Below, piece by piece: positions 53,417-61,567 of a stretch of 64,000 nt of DNA (positions within the stretch are counted from its first letter, which is position 1; each line of letters opens with the position of its first letter). The stretch is from RUG626 sp964553775 (lineage in GTDB: Bacteria; Bacillota; Clostridia; Oscillospirales; Oscillospiraceae): assembly GCA_964553775.1 (NCBI GenBank), contig CAZKLU010000002.1, positions 1 to 64,000 on the forward strand. The letters are read 5' to 3'. The notes beneath the pieces were generated by a model that had not been told where the DNA came from, ran no database searches, and saw nothing but the letters and a program-made list of their open reading frames with translations. The position numbers were made by a program, and so were the translations under genes.

Positions 53417-56236
53417 ATGGGACTTTTTACTAAATTATTCGGGACCAGAAGTGAACGGGAAATAAAAAAATTCGACCCGATAATTCAAAAAATAGACGCT
53501 TTCGGAGAAAAATACAAATCATTTTCCGATTCAGAGCTTCGTGCGCTTACGCCGTCCTTCAAAGAACGCTATAATAACGGAGAGACGCTTGACGATATAC
53601 TTCCGGAGGCATTTGCGGCGGTGAGAGAAGCGTCAGACCGTGTTCTTGGTATGCGTCACTTCCGTGTTCAGTTAATAGGCGGTATCGTTCTCCATCAAGG
53701 ACGAATTGCCGAAATGAAAACCGGCGAGGGGAAAACCCTTGTCGCTACTCTTCCTGCGTACCTTAACGCTATAGCGGGTAAAGGGGTACACATTGTCACC
53801 GTAAACGACTATCTTGCGAAACGTGACTCCGAGTGGATGGGTAAAATCTATCGTTTCCTTGGCATGGATGTTGGCCTTATCATTCACGGACTAACCAATG
53901 AACAGCGGCGCAAAGCCTACGCCGCAGACATCACCTACGGCACAAATAACGAGATGGGCTTCGACTATCTGCGCGATAATATGGCACTCTACAAAAAGAA
54001 TCAGGTTCAGCGCGGTCACAACTTCGCTATCGTTGACGAGGTTGACTCGATACTAATAGATGAGGCACGGACGCCGCTTATAATCTCCGGCAAGGGTGAC
54101 GAGTCAACAGACCTCTATCGTCAGGCGGATGATTTTGTCGCGAGTCTGCGGAAGGTTGTTTTCGCGTCAACTGATGAGAAAGAGGACAAATCGGAAATTG
54201 ACGCTGACTACATCGTGGATGAGAAGGCACACTCCGCGACACTTACTGCTTCCGGTATCGCAAAAGCGGAACGTGCTTTTAACCTTGAAAACTATGCCGA
54301 TATTGAGAACGCGACACTTTCCCACCATATAAATCAGGCTTTGAAGGCTCGAGGTCTTATGAAAGCCGATGTGGATTATGTGGTTAAAGACGGCGAGATT
54401 ATTATAGTAGACGAGTTTACCGGCAGACTTATGTTTGGCAGACGCTACTCAGAGGGACTTCATCAGGCGATCGAGGCTAAAGAACATGTAGATGTAAAGA
54501 GCGAGAATAAAACACTCGCAACAATAACGATACAGAATTTTTTCCGTCTCTACGATAAGCTCTCCGGAATGACGGGTACCGCTATGACCGAGGAGGAGGA
54601 GTTCGGGGCTATATACAACCTCGACATAGTGGAAATTCCGACGAATATGCCGCTTATACGCAAGGACAATAAGGACATTGTTTACCAGCATGATGAAGGT
54701 AAGTATAACGCGATAATAGAACAGATAAAACGCTGCCATGAGAAGGGGCAGCCTGTGCTTGTCGGTACAATATCCATCGAAAAGAGTGAGAAGCTCTCAC
54801 AGCTATTAAAGCGTGAAGGTGTCAAACACAATGTCCTGAACGCAAAAAACCACGAGAAAGAAGCTGAAATAATCGCTCAGGCAGGAAAGCTCGGAGCCGT
54901 CACTATTTCAACGAACATGGCGGGGCGCGGTACGGATATTATGCTCGGAGGCAACGCGGAGTTTATGGCTCGTTCCGATCTTAAACGCGCCGGATATGAG
55001 GATGAGGTAATAGCTGAAGCTACCGGTTTTGCCGACACTGACAATGAGACAATACTTGAAGCCCGCGCCAAATTTTCCGAGAGTATGGCGAAATACAAGG
55101 CGGAGACAACGGAAGAAGCAAAGAAGGTTTGCGCCGCGGGGGGGCTATATGTACTTGGTACGGAGCGGCACGAGTCACGGCGTATTGATAACCAGCTTCG
55201 TGGGCGTTCGGGAAGACAGGGCGACCCCGGTGAAACGCGGTTCTTTATAGCAATGACCGATGATATAATGAGACTTTTCGGTTCGGAACGCATAATGGGC
55301 ATGATGGACAGCCTTAAAATTCCGGAGGATCAGCCGATAGATGAGAAAATTCTCTCCGGCAGCATTGAGAACGCGCAGAAGAAGGTTGAGAGCCGCAACT
55401 TCCAGTCCCGCAAGAACGTACTCGAATACGATGATGTTATGAATCAGCAGCGCGAGATAGTTTATCGCGACCGCGAAAGAGTGCTTGACGGCGAGGATTT
55501 GAGCGGTGTAATAAAGCACAAAATTTCAAATGTTATAGCGTCAGCCGTGAATGACGGCATGGCGGAAGTTATGTCCGATGACAGCAGGGGAAAGCACGAT
55601 GAGCCAAAGCTCAACAAGGCGGCATTCAACAGCATAACATCGCAATTTATCGGAATGTTCCTCACAAATGATGATGTCAATATACCCGACAGCGAGATAA
55701 CTTCAATGAACGCGCAGAGTATGACGGCGTGGCTGGAGACGCGAGCGGAGAAGGTTTATGAGGCGCGGGAAAAAGAGTTTGGTATCGATGAGAAGTCAGG
55801 AACTCCGCTCATGCGGGAGATCGAAAGAAATATGCTTCTGCGCGTTGTGGATGAATACTGGATGGATAATCTTGACGCTATGACAGAGCTTCGTCAGGGA
55901 ATAAGGCTCCGCGCATACGCTCAGGTGAACCCTGTGGACGAGTATAAACGCGAAGGTCTTGAGATGTTTGAAGCTATGCAGAATGGCATAGATGAGGAGC
56001 TTGTGCGGAGACTGTTTACCGTGCGAATTATCAAAACCGCGCCGATAGAGCGCAAGAGTGTGGCGCGTAAAATAACCGAGGGCGCGGCAAATGTCGGTGG
56101 TGACAAGACTGTCAAACGTCAGCCGATACGCGCCGCGAAAAAGCCGGGACGCAATGACCCGTGTCCATGCGGCAAATGGAAAGCGGATGGCAGCAGACCG
56201 CTTAAATATAAGGAATGCTGCGGTAAAAACGATTAA
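53417..56236 (+). CDS. secA: Preprotein translocase ATPase SecA
   Basis: 939 residues. DEAD motor: MRHFRVQLIGGIVLHQGRIA, MKTGEGKTLVATLPAYLNA (Walker A), VDEVDSILIDEARTPLIISG (Walker B), the preprotein-binding domain from about 225, SGMTGTAMTEEEEF, STNMAGRGTDIMLGGNAE, and RGRSGRQGDPGETRF. The C-terminus has the zinc/SecB-type motif RNDPCPCGKWKAD...KECCG. It drives Sec export of the signal-peptide proteins found in this window. AAAGGC precedes the ATG. First of a plus-strand gene string; pgeF follows 11 bases later. Confidence 0.97.
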   Translation: MGLFTKLFGTRSEREIKKFDPIIQKIDAFGEKYKSFSDSELRALTPSFKERYNNGETLDDILPEAFAAVREASDRVLGMRHFRVQLIGGIVLHQGRIAEMKTGEGKTLVATLPAYLNAIAGKGVHIVTVNDYLAKRDSEWMGKIYRFLGMDVGLIIHGLTNEQRRKAYAADITYGTNNEMGFDYLRDNMALYKKNQVQRGHNFAIVDEVDSILIDEARTPLIISGKGDESTDLYRQADDFVASLRKVVFASTDEKEDKSEIDADYIVDEKAHSATLTASGIAKAERAFNLENYADIENATLSHHINQALKARGLMKADVDYVVKDGEIIIVDEFTGRLMFGRRYSEGLHQAIEAKEHVDVKSENKTLATITIQNFFRLYDKLSGMTGTAMTEEEEFGAIYNLDIVEIPTNMPLIRKDNKDIVYQHDEGKYNAIIEQIKRCHEKGQPVLVGTISIEKSEKLSQLLKREGVKHNVLNAKNHEKEAEIIAQAGKLGAVTISTNMAGRGTDIMLGGNAEFMARSDLKRAGYEDEVIAEATGFADTDNETILEARAKFSESMAKYKAETTEEAKKVCAAGGLYVLGTERHESRRIDNQLRGRSGRQGDPGETRFFIAMTDDIMRLFGSERIMGMMDSLKIPEDQPIDEKILSGSIENAQKKVESRNFQSRKNVLEYDDVMNQQREIVYRDRERVLDGEDLSGVIKHKISNVIASAVNDGMAEVMSDDSRGKHDEPKLNKAAFNSITSQFIGMFLTNDDVNIPDSEITSMNAQSMTAWLETRAEKVYEAREKEFGIDEKSGTPLMREIERNMLLRVVDEYWMDNLDAMTELRQGIRLRAYAQVNPVDEYKREGLEMFEAMQNGIDEELVRRLFTVRIIKTAPIERKSVARKITEGAANVGGDKTVKRQPIRAAKKPGRNDPCPCGKWKADGSRPLKYKECCGKND

Positions 56237-56247
56237 CAGGTGATTTC

Positions 56248-57051
56248 ATGTTCTGTCAAATAACCCACTCAAACGGCGTTAGCGTCTTGGTTTCTTCTGT
56301 GATTCCCGCAACACACGGATTCACCACGAGACAGGGAGGCGTGAGTACCGGCATATACGAAAGTCTCAACCTCGGCACAAATCGCGGTGACGATGAGGTA
56401 CACGTTCGTGAAAACTACCAAAGGCTCAAGGACGCGCTCTCGATAAGCGGCGGCTTCGTGTTTTCAAAACAGGTGCATGGTACAGTAGTTCGAGAGGCGG
56501 TACCGGCAGATGCGAAGGAACCTTATGAGTCTGTGGAGTACGAATGTGATGCTCTCATGACGGATGTACCGGAGCTGCCGCTCATAATCTTCATTGCCGA
56601 TTGCGTACCGGTACTTTTATATGACCCGATACTCAAGGTTGCGGCGGCGGCTCATGCGGGCTGGCGCGGAACGGTTGGCGATATAGTCGGGAAAACTGTA
56701 AACGCGATGTCGGAGCGTTACGGCTGTGAGCCGAGAAATATATGCGGTGCTATCGGTCCCAGCATATGCCAAAGCTGCTTTGAGACTGATGCTGAGGTGC
56801 CTGATGCTGTGAGAGATGTTCTTGGAGACGCGGCAGAGCCGTTTATTACAGACGGGTACACAGAGGGAAAGTACCATGTTGACCTTAAAGGCGTGAACCG
56901 TGAGCTTTTAATACGCGCAGGGCTTGACACGCGGAATATTGATGTGACTTCGGACTGCACACGCTGTATGAATGAAAAGTACTGGTCGCACAGGTACACA
57001 GGCGGAAATCGCGGAAGTCAGGCGGCGGTTATTATGGTAAGAGGGTCGTGA
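56248..57051 (+). CDS. pgeF: Peptidoglycan editing factor PgeF / YfiH-type multicopper nucleoside enzyme
   Basis: 267 residues. Family blocks: HGFTTRQGGVSTGIYESLNL, VFSKQVHGTVV, EYECDALMTDVPELPLIIFI then ADCVPVLLYDP, AHAGWRGTVGDIVGKTV, and SICQSCFET. The His/Cys ligands (QVHG, ADCVP, AHAGWRG) form the metal site. Proteins of this family act as purine nucleoside phosphorylase/deaminase in vitro and in E. coli trim mis-incorporated serine from peptidoglycan; either role is possible. AGGTG precedes ATG. Overlaps the next gene by four bases (GTGA). Confidence 0.9.
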   Translation: MFCQITHSNGVSVLVSSVIPATHGFTTRQGGVSTGIYESLNLGTNRGDDEVHVRENYQRLKDALSISGGFVFSKQVHGTVVREAVPADAKEPYESVEYECDALMTDVPELPLIIFIADCVPVLLYDPILKVAAAAHAGWRGTVGDIVGKTVNAMSERYGCEPRNICGAIGPSICQSCFETDAEVPDAVRDVLGDAAEPFITDGYTEGKYHVDLKGVNRELLIRAGLDTRNIDVTSDCTRCMNEKYWSHRYTGGNRGSQAAVIMVRGS

Positions 57052-58631
57052 AAGTGAGGAGAGCTTCAAGAATATTGATACTGCTGCTGGTTTTCGCGCT
57101 CATTCTCACCGGCTGTGAAGGCGTTGATGAGGAGGAATCTGAGGATGAAATTTTCGAGGGTTCTGACACGGAATTACAGAGCGTGGAACCGGAGAAAACT
57201 CCCGATTACGACACAGTATTCTCAATACCGTATCGTTCCGACAAGTCTCTGAACCCGTTTCTTTCAACGTACAGCCACAACCAGAACGTCGGAGGGCTGA
57301 TGTTTGAGAGCCTGTTTGAACTTGATAACAAGCTCTCGCCAAAACCGGTGCTTGTCGAGGAATATTCAACGGATGATGGAATAACATACAATTTCACAGT
57401 CAAGCAGGGCGTATTGTTTCACAACGGCAGTACGATGACAGCGTCCGATGTCGCGTACTCGCTCAATATGGCAAAAAGTACTGACAAATTTGCTTCGCGG
57501 CTTTCCTGCGTAAGCTCAGTACAATCCACGGGTGAATACTCGCTGACAGTTACGCTTACAAGTGCTAATTATAATTTTCCCGCGTTGCTTGATACGCCGA
57601 TAATTCAGTCAAATACAGTTGATGACTCGATCCCGGTCGGTACAGGTCCATATATGTACGATGGCGAGAAGCTGGTGCTGTTCTCAGGTTACAGGAGCGT
57701 GACGGGCAGCGGAGTACCGGAGGTTATTTATCTTCGTGAGGTAGCACAGAACGATATGGCGGAGTCTTTTCTGGGACGTGACATAGATGTACTCTCTGTT
57801 GATATGACGGGACTTAACTCCGTTGAAGTATACGCACTGCACGAGACAAGAACGTACAGCACTACAGATTTTCTATACGTTGGATTCAATGCCTCATATG
57901 GCAAAACATCCGTCCCTGAGATAAGACGCGCATTGTCGTATTTGATTGACCGAGACACGATATGCGGGGATATATATATGGGATACGTTGATAAGGCACC
58001 GCTGATTTTAAGCTCCACAACAGACGTATATGATCTTGCTTGGGAAGAGGACACAGAGTATTCTCGTGAGAGCTTTCTGACGGCGGCAGACAACCTTGGT
58101 ATGGAGGACGCAAATCTTGACGGGTACTTGGAGTATAACGGCTCAACCATGTCGCTTGTTCTGATAGTGAACGAGGAGAGCGAGTACAAGAAGGCGGCGG
58201 CGGCAAGAATCGCGACTGACATGGAAAACATGGGCATAAAAATGGAAGTGCAGGAACTGCCGTGGGACGAATATGTCGAGGCATTGGAAACAGGTGCCTT
58301 CTCAATGTACATAGGCGAAGCGAAGCTGACAGCGGATTTTAATTTCTCAGAGCTTCTGACATCAGGCGGATCCTTGAACTATGGCGCGATAAGTGACACA
58401 TCCTACGGCGAAATGAATACCGCGCTCTTAGCGGCAGGTACTATTGAGGAGCGCACGGAAGCGGCGAGGAGCTTCTGCGAGTATGTAAAAGAAAACGCGC
58501 CGATAGTGCCGATAGCGTACAAGCAGTATCAGGTATTGACACACATTGGAACAATAACAGGAGCAGTGCCAAGTCAAAGCAACATATTCTCAGGAGTTAC
58601 AGGATGGAACTTTACAGGAATAAGCTCCTGA
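57048..58631 (+). CDS. ABC transporter substrate-binding lipoprotein (oligopeptide/dipeptide type)
   Basis: 527 residues from a GTG that overlaps the pgeF stop. Signal peptide with lipobox (FALILTGC, Cys about 23), an acidic linker, then an SBP_bac_5 fold: YRSDKSLNPFLSTYSHNQNV, GGLMFESLFELDNKLSPKPV, VKQGVLFHNGSTMTASDVAY, FLYVGFNASYGKTSVPEIRR, ALSYLIDRDTICGDIYMGYV, VPIAYKQYQVLTH. It should bind peptides or similar solutes outside the membrane. No permease or ATPase genes are adjacent, so the transporter is elsewhere or the protein is a sensor. Confidence 0.9.
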   Translation: MKVRRASRILILLLVFALILTGCEGVDEEESEDEIFEGSDTELQSVEPEKTPDYDTVFSIPYRSDKSLNPFLSTYSHNQNVGGLMFESLFELDNKLSPKPVLVEEYSTDDGITYNFTVKQGVLFHNGSTMTASDVAYSLNMAKSTDKFASRLSCVSSVQSTGEYSLTVTLTSANYNFPALLDTPIIQSNTVDDSIPVGTGPYMYDGEKLVLFSGYRSVTGSGVPEVIYLREVAQNDMAESFLGRDIDVLSVDMTGLNSVEVYALHETRTYSTTDFLYVGFNASYGKTSVPEIRRALSYLIDRDTICGDIYMGYVDKAPLILSSTTDVYDLAWEEDTEYSRESFLTAADNLGMEDANLDGYLEYNGSTMSLVLIVNEESEYKKAAAARIATDMENMGIKMEVQELPWDEYVEALETGAFSMYIGEAKLTADFNFSELLTSGGSLNYGAISDTSYGEMNTALLAAGTIEERTEAARSFCEYVKENAPIVPIAYKQYQVLTHIGTITGAVPSQSNIFSGVTGWNFTGISS

Positions 58632-58754
58632 TGTGTACGCGAAACGAAAAAGCCGCCGAAACCAACCGGTTTTGTTTCCGCAAATTCAGTGCATCCCACA
58701 ATCTGTTTATACAGTCTGCGTGATTATAATACATGGCAAATATTGCGGTTTGCA

Positions 58755-58799
58755 GGTATATTTTACTCTCTTTCACCATTATAAGGGAGTAAATATACC
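58755..58799 (+). terminator. Hairpin after the substrate-binding lipoprotein gene
   Basis: GGTATATTTTACTCTC (58755-58770) pairs with GGGAGTAAATATACC (58785-58799) with one bulge. It lies about 125 bases after the stop and lacks a T-run, so its role as terminator is uncertain. Confidence 0.45.
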
Positions 58800-58926
58800 C
58801 CGCCGCTCCGCCGTTTCAACACGCTGCGCTAAACACAAGCACCCACATATGTGCAATAGACAAGCCGCACCCCGCTGACAGCAGCCGTGTTTCGCAATTT
58901 TTCACTCAAAAAAATTAAAATTCCCC

Positions 58927-58955
58927 TTTACAAAATCAAATTACTTTGTTATAAT
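58927..58955 (+). promoter_or_regulatory. Sigma-A promoter of tRNA-Arg
   Basis: TTTACA, 17 bases, TATAAT, 22 bases before the mature 5' end. Confidence 0.85.
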
Positions 58956-58977
58956 ACTGTTAATTCAATTTGAATAC

Positions 58978-59054
58978 GCGCCCATAGCTCAGCTGGATAG
59001 AGTGTCAGACTCCGACTCTGAAGGTCGTGCGTTCGAATCGCATTGGGCGTGCCA
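58978..59054 (+). tRNA. tRNA-Arg (anticodon CCG)
   Basis: A full cloverleaf of 77 bases ending in encoded CCA. Acceptor GCGCCCA pairs with TGGGCGT (first pair G-U); D arm GCTC/GAGT; anticodon stem TCAGA/TCTGA with loop CTCCGAC, anticodon CCG at 59012-59014; T arm GTGCG TTCGAAT CGCAT. Reads the CGG arginine codon. It stands alone, just ahead of the FHA-ABC gene. Confidence 0.95.
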
Positions 59055-59057
59055 TGG

Positions 59058-59096
59058 GAAAGCCTTGAAATCTTACGGGATTTTGAGGCTTTCTCG
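59058..59096 (+). terminator. Terminator of tRNA-Arg
   Basis: GAAAGCCTTGAAATC (59058-59072) pairs with GATTTTGAGGCTTTC (59079-59093) with two G-U pairs, then TC. Directly after the tRNA. Confidence 0.65.
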
Positions 59097-59132
59097 CGAA
59101 ATCCAAGGTAGGAATTAACAAGGGGATAAGTC

Positions 59133-61466
59133 ATGGAAGAACATACCTCATTTTTTGACCCGAGACTTCAAACACCTCGTAACACAGCGGCGCAGATTGT
59201 TACCATTTTTGATTCCGGAAGACCACCGTTTACCCTGAACCTTGCGTCGTTTAACAAAACCTCTGTCTCCTTCGGACGCGATCCTGCAAACGACATCGTT
59301 CTTGAGTCTCAGCTGGTTTCACGCGCTAAACACGGCGAGTTTATATTGTCTAACGGTATGTGGTATATTTGCGACACCAAAAGCACGAATGGTATCATCT
59401 GCAACGAGGCGCGTATACAAAGCCGTGCTATTGCGGACGGTGACCTGTACCGTATTGACGGCACACAGGCTGTCGCGCCGGGGGTGCTGTTCGTTATTTC
59501 GTCATCAGGTTCATCAGACAAATGGCAGTCAATGCCTGTCGGCGGCGGTATATCAATCGGACGAAGTCAGGACTGCAATATTATTTTGCCGCACATAAGC
59601 GTTTCACTGCACCACGCCATTGTTGCACCTGACGGTGTCGGCGGATTTTGCGTTATCGATACAAACAGCACTAACGGCGTTATCGTAAACGGCAAACGTA
59701 TTCAGGGCAGGGTACCGCTTCACGAGAAAGACGTTATCACTATTACAAACTCGCTTCTCATATTCTCCGGTCAGTCTGTTCATTATACCGGTGTTATGAG
59801 AAATGGCATTTCTGTCGATACACGCGATGTTGTTATTCTCAGAAAACAACGCGGCAAACAGTTCGTCACCTGCCAACAGGTGAGTCTCGATATACACCCC
59901 GGGGAGCTTGTGTCTATAATCGGCGGCTCCGGCGCGGGCAAATCAACGGTACTCAACGCTATGTGCGGGTACCTGTCTCCGGCAAGCGGCGCGGTTTATA
60001 TTAACGGAATCGATTTATACAGGAACTTCGATTCACTCAAAAAAATCATCGGCTATGTGCCGCAGTCTGACATTGTGTACGATAACCTCACACTCTATGA
60101 TATGCTTTCATACGCCGCTAAACTGCGGCTGCCGCCGGACGTTTCATCTCAGGATCGTGAAGCGGCTATTACCAGAGCAATCGCGACAGTCGAGCTTAAC
60201 GACAAACGTGACGCGCTGATTGGCAACCTCTCAGGTGGTCAGAGAAAACGCGCCAGCATCGCCGTAGAGCTGTTGTCTGACCCAAATCTGCTGTTCCTCG
60301 ATGAGCCTGCATCAGGTCTTGATCCGGGTACCGAACGGAGTCTCATGCACTCACTGCGTCAGATGGCTGATAAGGGCAAAACTGTCATTCTCGTAACACA
60401 CAGCACACTCCAGCTACAGCTATGCGACAAAATAGTGTTCATGGGCAAGGGAGGGTATCTCTGCTTCTGCGGTTCGTACAGAGAAGCACTGCAGTTCTTC
60501 GGCGTGAATGACATAGTCGATGTATATAACATGATTACAAGCGACGCTAAACTCTGGGCGGAACGGTACAAACAGCAGTCGATTCACTCACCGCTCACAA
60601 GAACACCTATAGAGGGTGTCGTGCGTAAAAAAGAGAGTATGCTCAAGCAGTTCGGTGTACTCTGCTCAAGATATTTCAAACTCATATTCAACGACAAACA
60701 GCGGCTCATTATGCTCATGGCACAGGCACCGCTGCTGGCAGTGCTTATTTCACTCGTTGCGGACGGGGAACAATTTGAACAGTACGAAACCACCAAGAGT
60801 CTGCTTTTTGCGTTGTCATGCTGTGCGTTCTGGATCGGTATGCTCAACGCTATTCAGGAAATATGCAAGGAGCGTACAATTCTCAAACGCGAGTACATGA
60901 CCGGACTGCGGTTAAGCTCATACATACTCTCAAAACTCACTGTTCTCGGTGTGCTTTGCGCGATACAATCGCTTATGCTGTCAGGAGTATTCTGTCTGCT
61001 TGTTGGTATGCCGGAGGATGGCGTTATAATGCCCGTATTCGCTGAAATGTATATTACTACATTCCTCACAGCCCTCGCGTCGGTCGGTATGGGTCTTTTC
61101 GTTTCGTCACTCTTCAAAAACCCTGACAGAGCTATGACCGTCGCGCCTATTCTGCTGCTGCCGCAAATACTGTTCTGCGGTATTATATTCAAACTTGAGG
61201 GCGCGTCGGAGTATATCTCTTATATCGCTGTCTGCCGGTTCAGCATGGAGAGCTACGGCACTATCGCGAACCTCAACGACTTGGAACTCAAAATGCAGGT
61301 CGAGAAGCCGGATATGGCTTCTATGATACCGCACGATGCGGAGAGCTTCTTTAAATATACTCCCGAACACCTTGTCTCTTCGTGGCTTATCCTTATTATA
61401 TATACCATCGTGTTCATCGTTGTGTCATGGGCGGCACTGCAAAGTATCAAAGACGACAACGCATAA
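59133..61466 (+). CDS. FHA-FHA-ABC-ABC2 fusion transporter
   Basis: 777 residues. Two forkhead-associated domains: residues about 44-120 (VSFGRDPANDIVLESQLVSR, KHGEF, DTKSTNGIICN) and 138-212 (SIGRSQDCNIILPHISVSLH, DTNSTNGVIVNGKRI), both with the Gly-Arg, Ser..His and Asn-Gly phosphothreonine-contact residues. Then an ABC ATPase with Walker A GGSGAGKST (264-272), signature LSGGQRKRASIA, Walker B LLFLDEPASGLDPG, and His switch VTHST. The C-terminal 270 residues carry about six membrane helices of ABC2/ABCG type. The order is that of Mycobacterium Rv1747, an exporter controlled by Ser/Thr kinases. No kinase is in this window. AAGGGG precedes the ATG. Confidence 0.93.
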   Translation: MEEHTSFFDPRLQTPRNTAAQIVTIFDSGRPPFTLNLASFNKTSVSFGRDPANDIVLESQLVSRAKHGEFILSNGMWYICDTKSTNGIICNEARIQSRAIADGDLYRIDGTQAVAPGVLFVISSSGSSDKWQSMPVGGGISIGRSQDCNIILPHISVSLHHAIVAPDGVGGFCVIDTNSTNGVIVNGKRIQGRVPLHEKDVITITNSLLIFSGQSVHYTGVMRNGISVDTRDVVILRKQRGKQFVTCQQVSLDIHPGELVSIIGGSGAGKSTVLNAMCGYLSPASGAVYINGIDLYRNFDSLKKIIGYVPQSDIVYDNLTLYDMLSYAAKLRLPPDVSSQDREAAITRAIATVELNDKRDALIGNLSGGQRKRASIAVELLSDPNLLFLDEPASGLDPGTERSLMHSLRQMADKGKTVILVTHSTLQLQLCDKIVFMGKGGYLCFCGSYREALQFFGVNDIVDVYNMITSDAKLWAERYKQQSIHSPLTRTPIEGVVRKKESMLKQFGVLCSRYFKLIFNDKQRLIMLMAQAPLLAVLISLVADGEQFEQYETTKSLLFALSCCAFWIGMLNAIQEICKERTILKREYMTGLRLSSYILSKLTVLGVLCAIQSLMLSGVFCLLVGMPEDGVIMPVFAEMYITTFLTALASVGMGLFVSSLFKNPDRAMTVAPILLLPQILFCGIIFKLEGASEYISYIAVCRFSMESYGTIANLNDLELKMQVEKPDMASMIPHDAESFFKYTPEHLVSSWLILIIYTIVFIVVSWAALQSIKDDNA

Positions 61467-61482
61467 ACCCGCATACATTGTT

Positions 61483-61522
61483 AAGTACCGCGCCTATTCT
61501 TGCTTCGGACGCGGTACTTTTG
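61483..61522 (+). terminator. Terminator of the FHA-ABC gene
   Basis: AAGTACCGCG (61483-61492) pairs with CGCGGTACTT (61510-61519), then TTGG. It is 17 bases after the stop. Confidence 0.75.
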
Positions 61523-61567
61523 GTATATTCATAACCTTGTATATTTATTGAGAAAGGAAGATGTAAA

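Larger units (their letters stand above)
58632..58977. other. Intergenic before tRNA-Arg
   Basis: Holds a hairpin at 58755-58799 and the tRNA promoter. No gene. Confidence 0.5.

Noticed and set aside
54877..55302. 141-residue minus-strand ORF inside secA
   Set aside because: Shadow of a highly conserved gene with no SD or homology.
58949..59134. 61-residue minus-strand ORF
   Set aside because: It is the antisense of tRNA-Arg and its terminator, a known false ORF.
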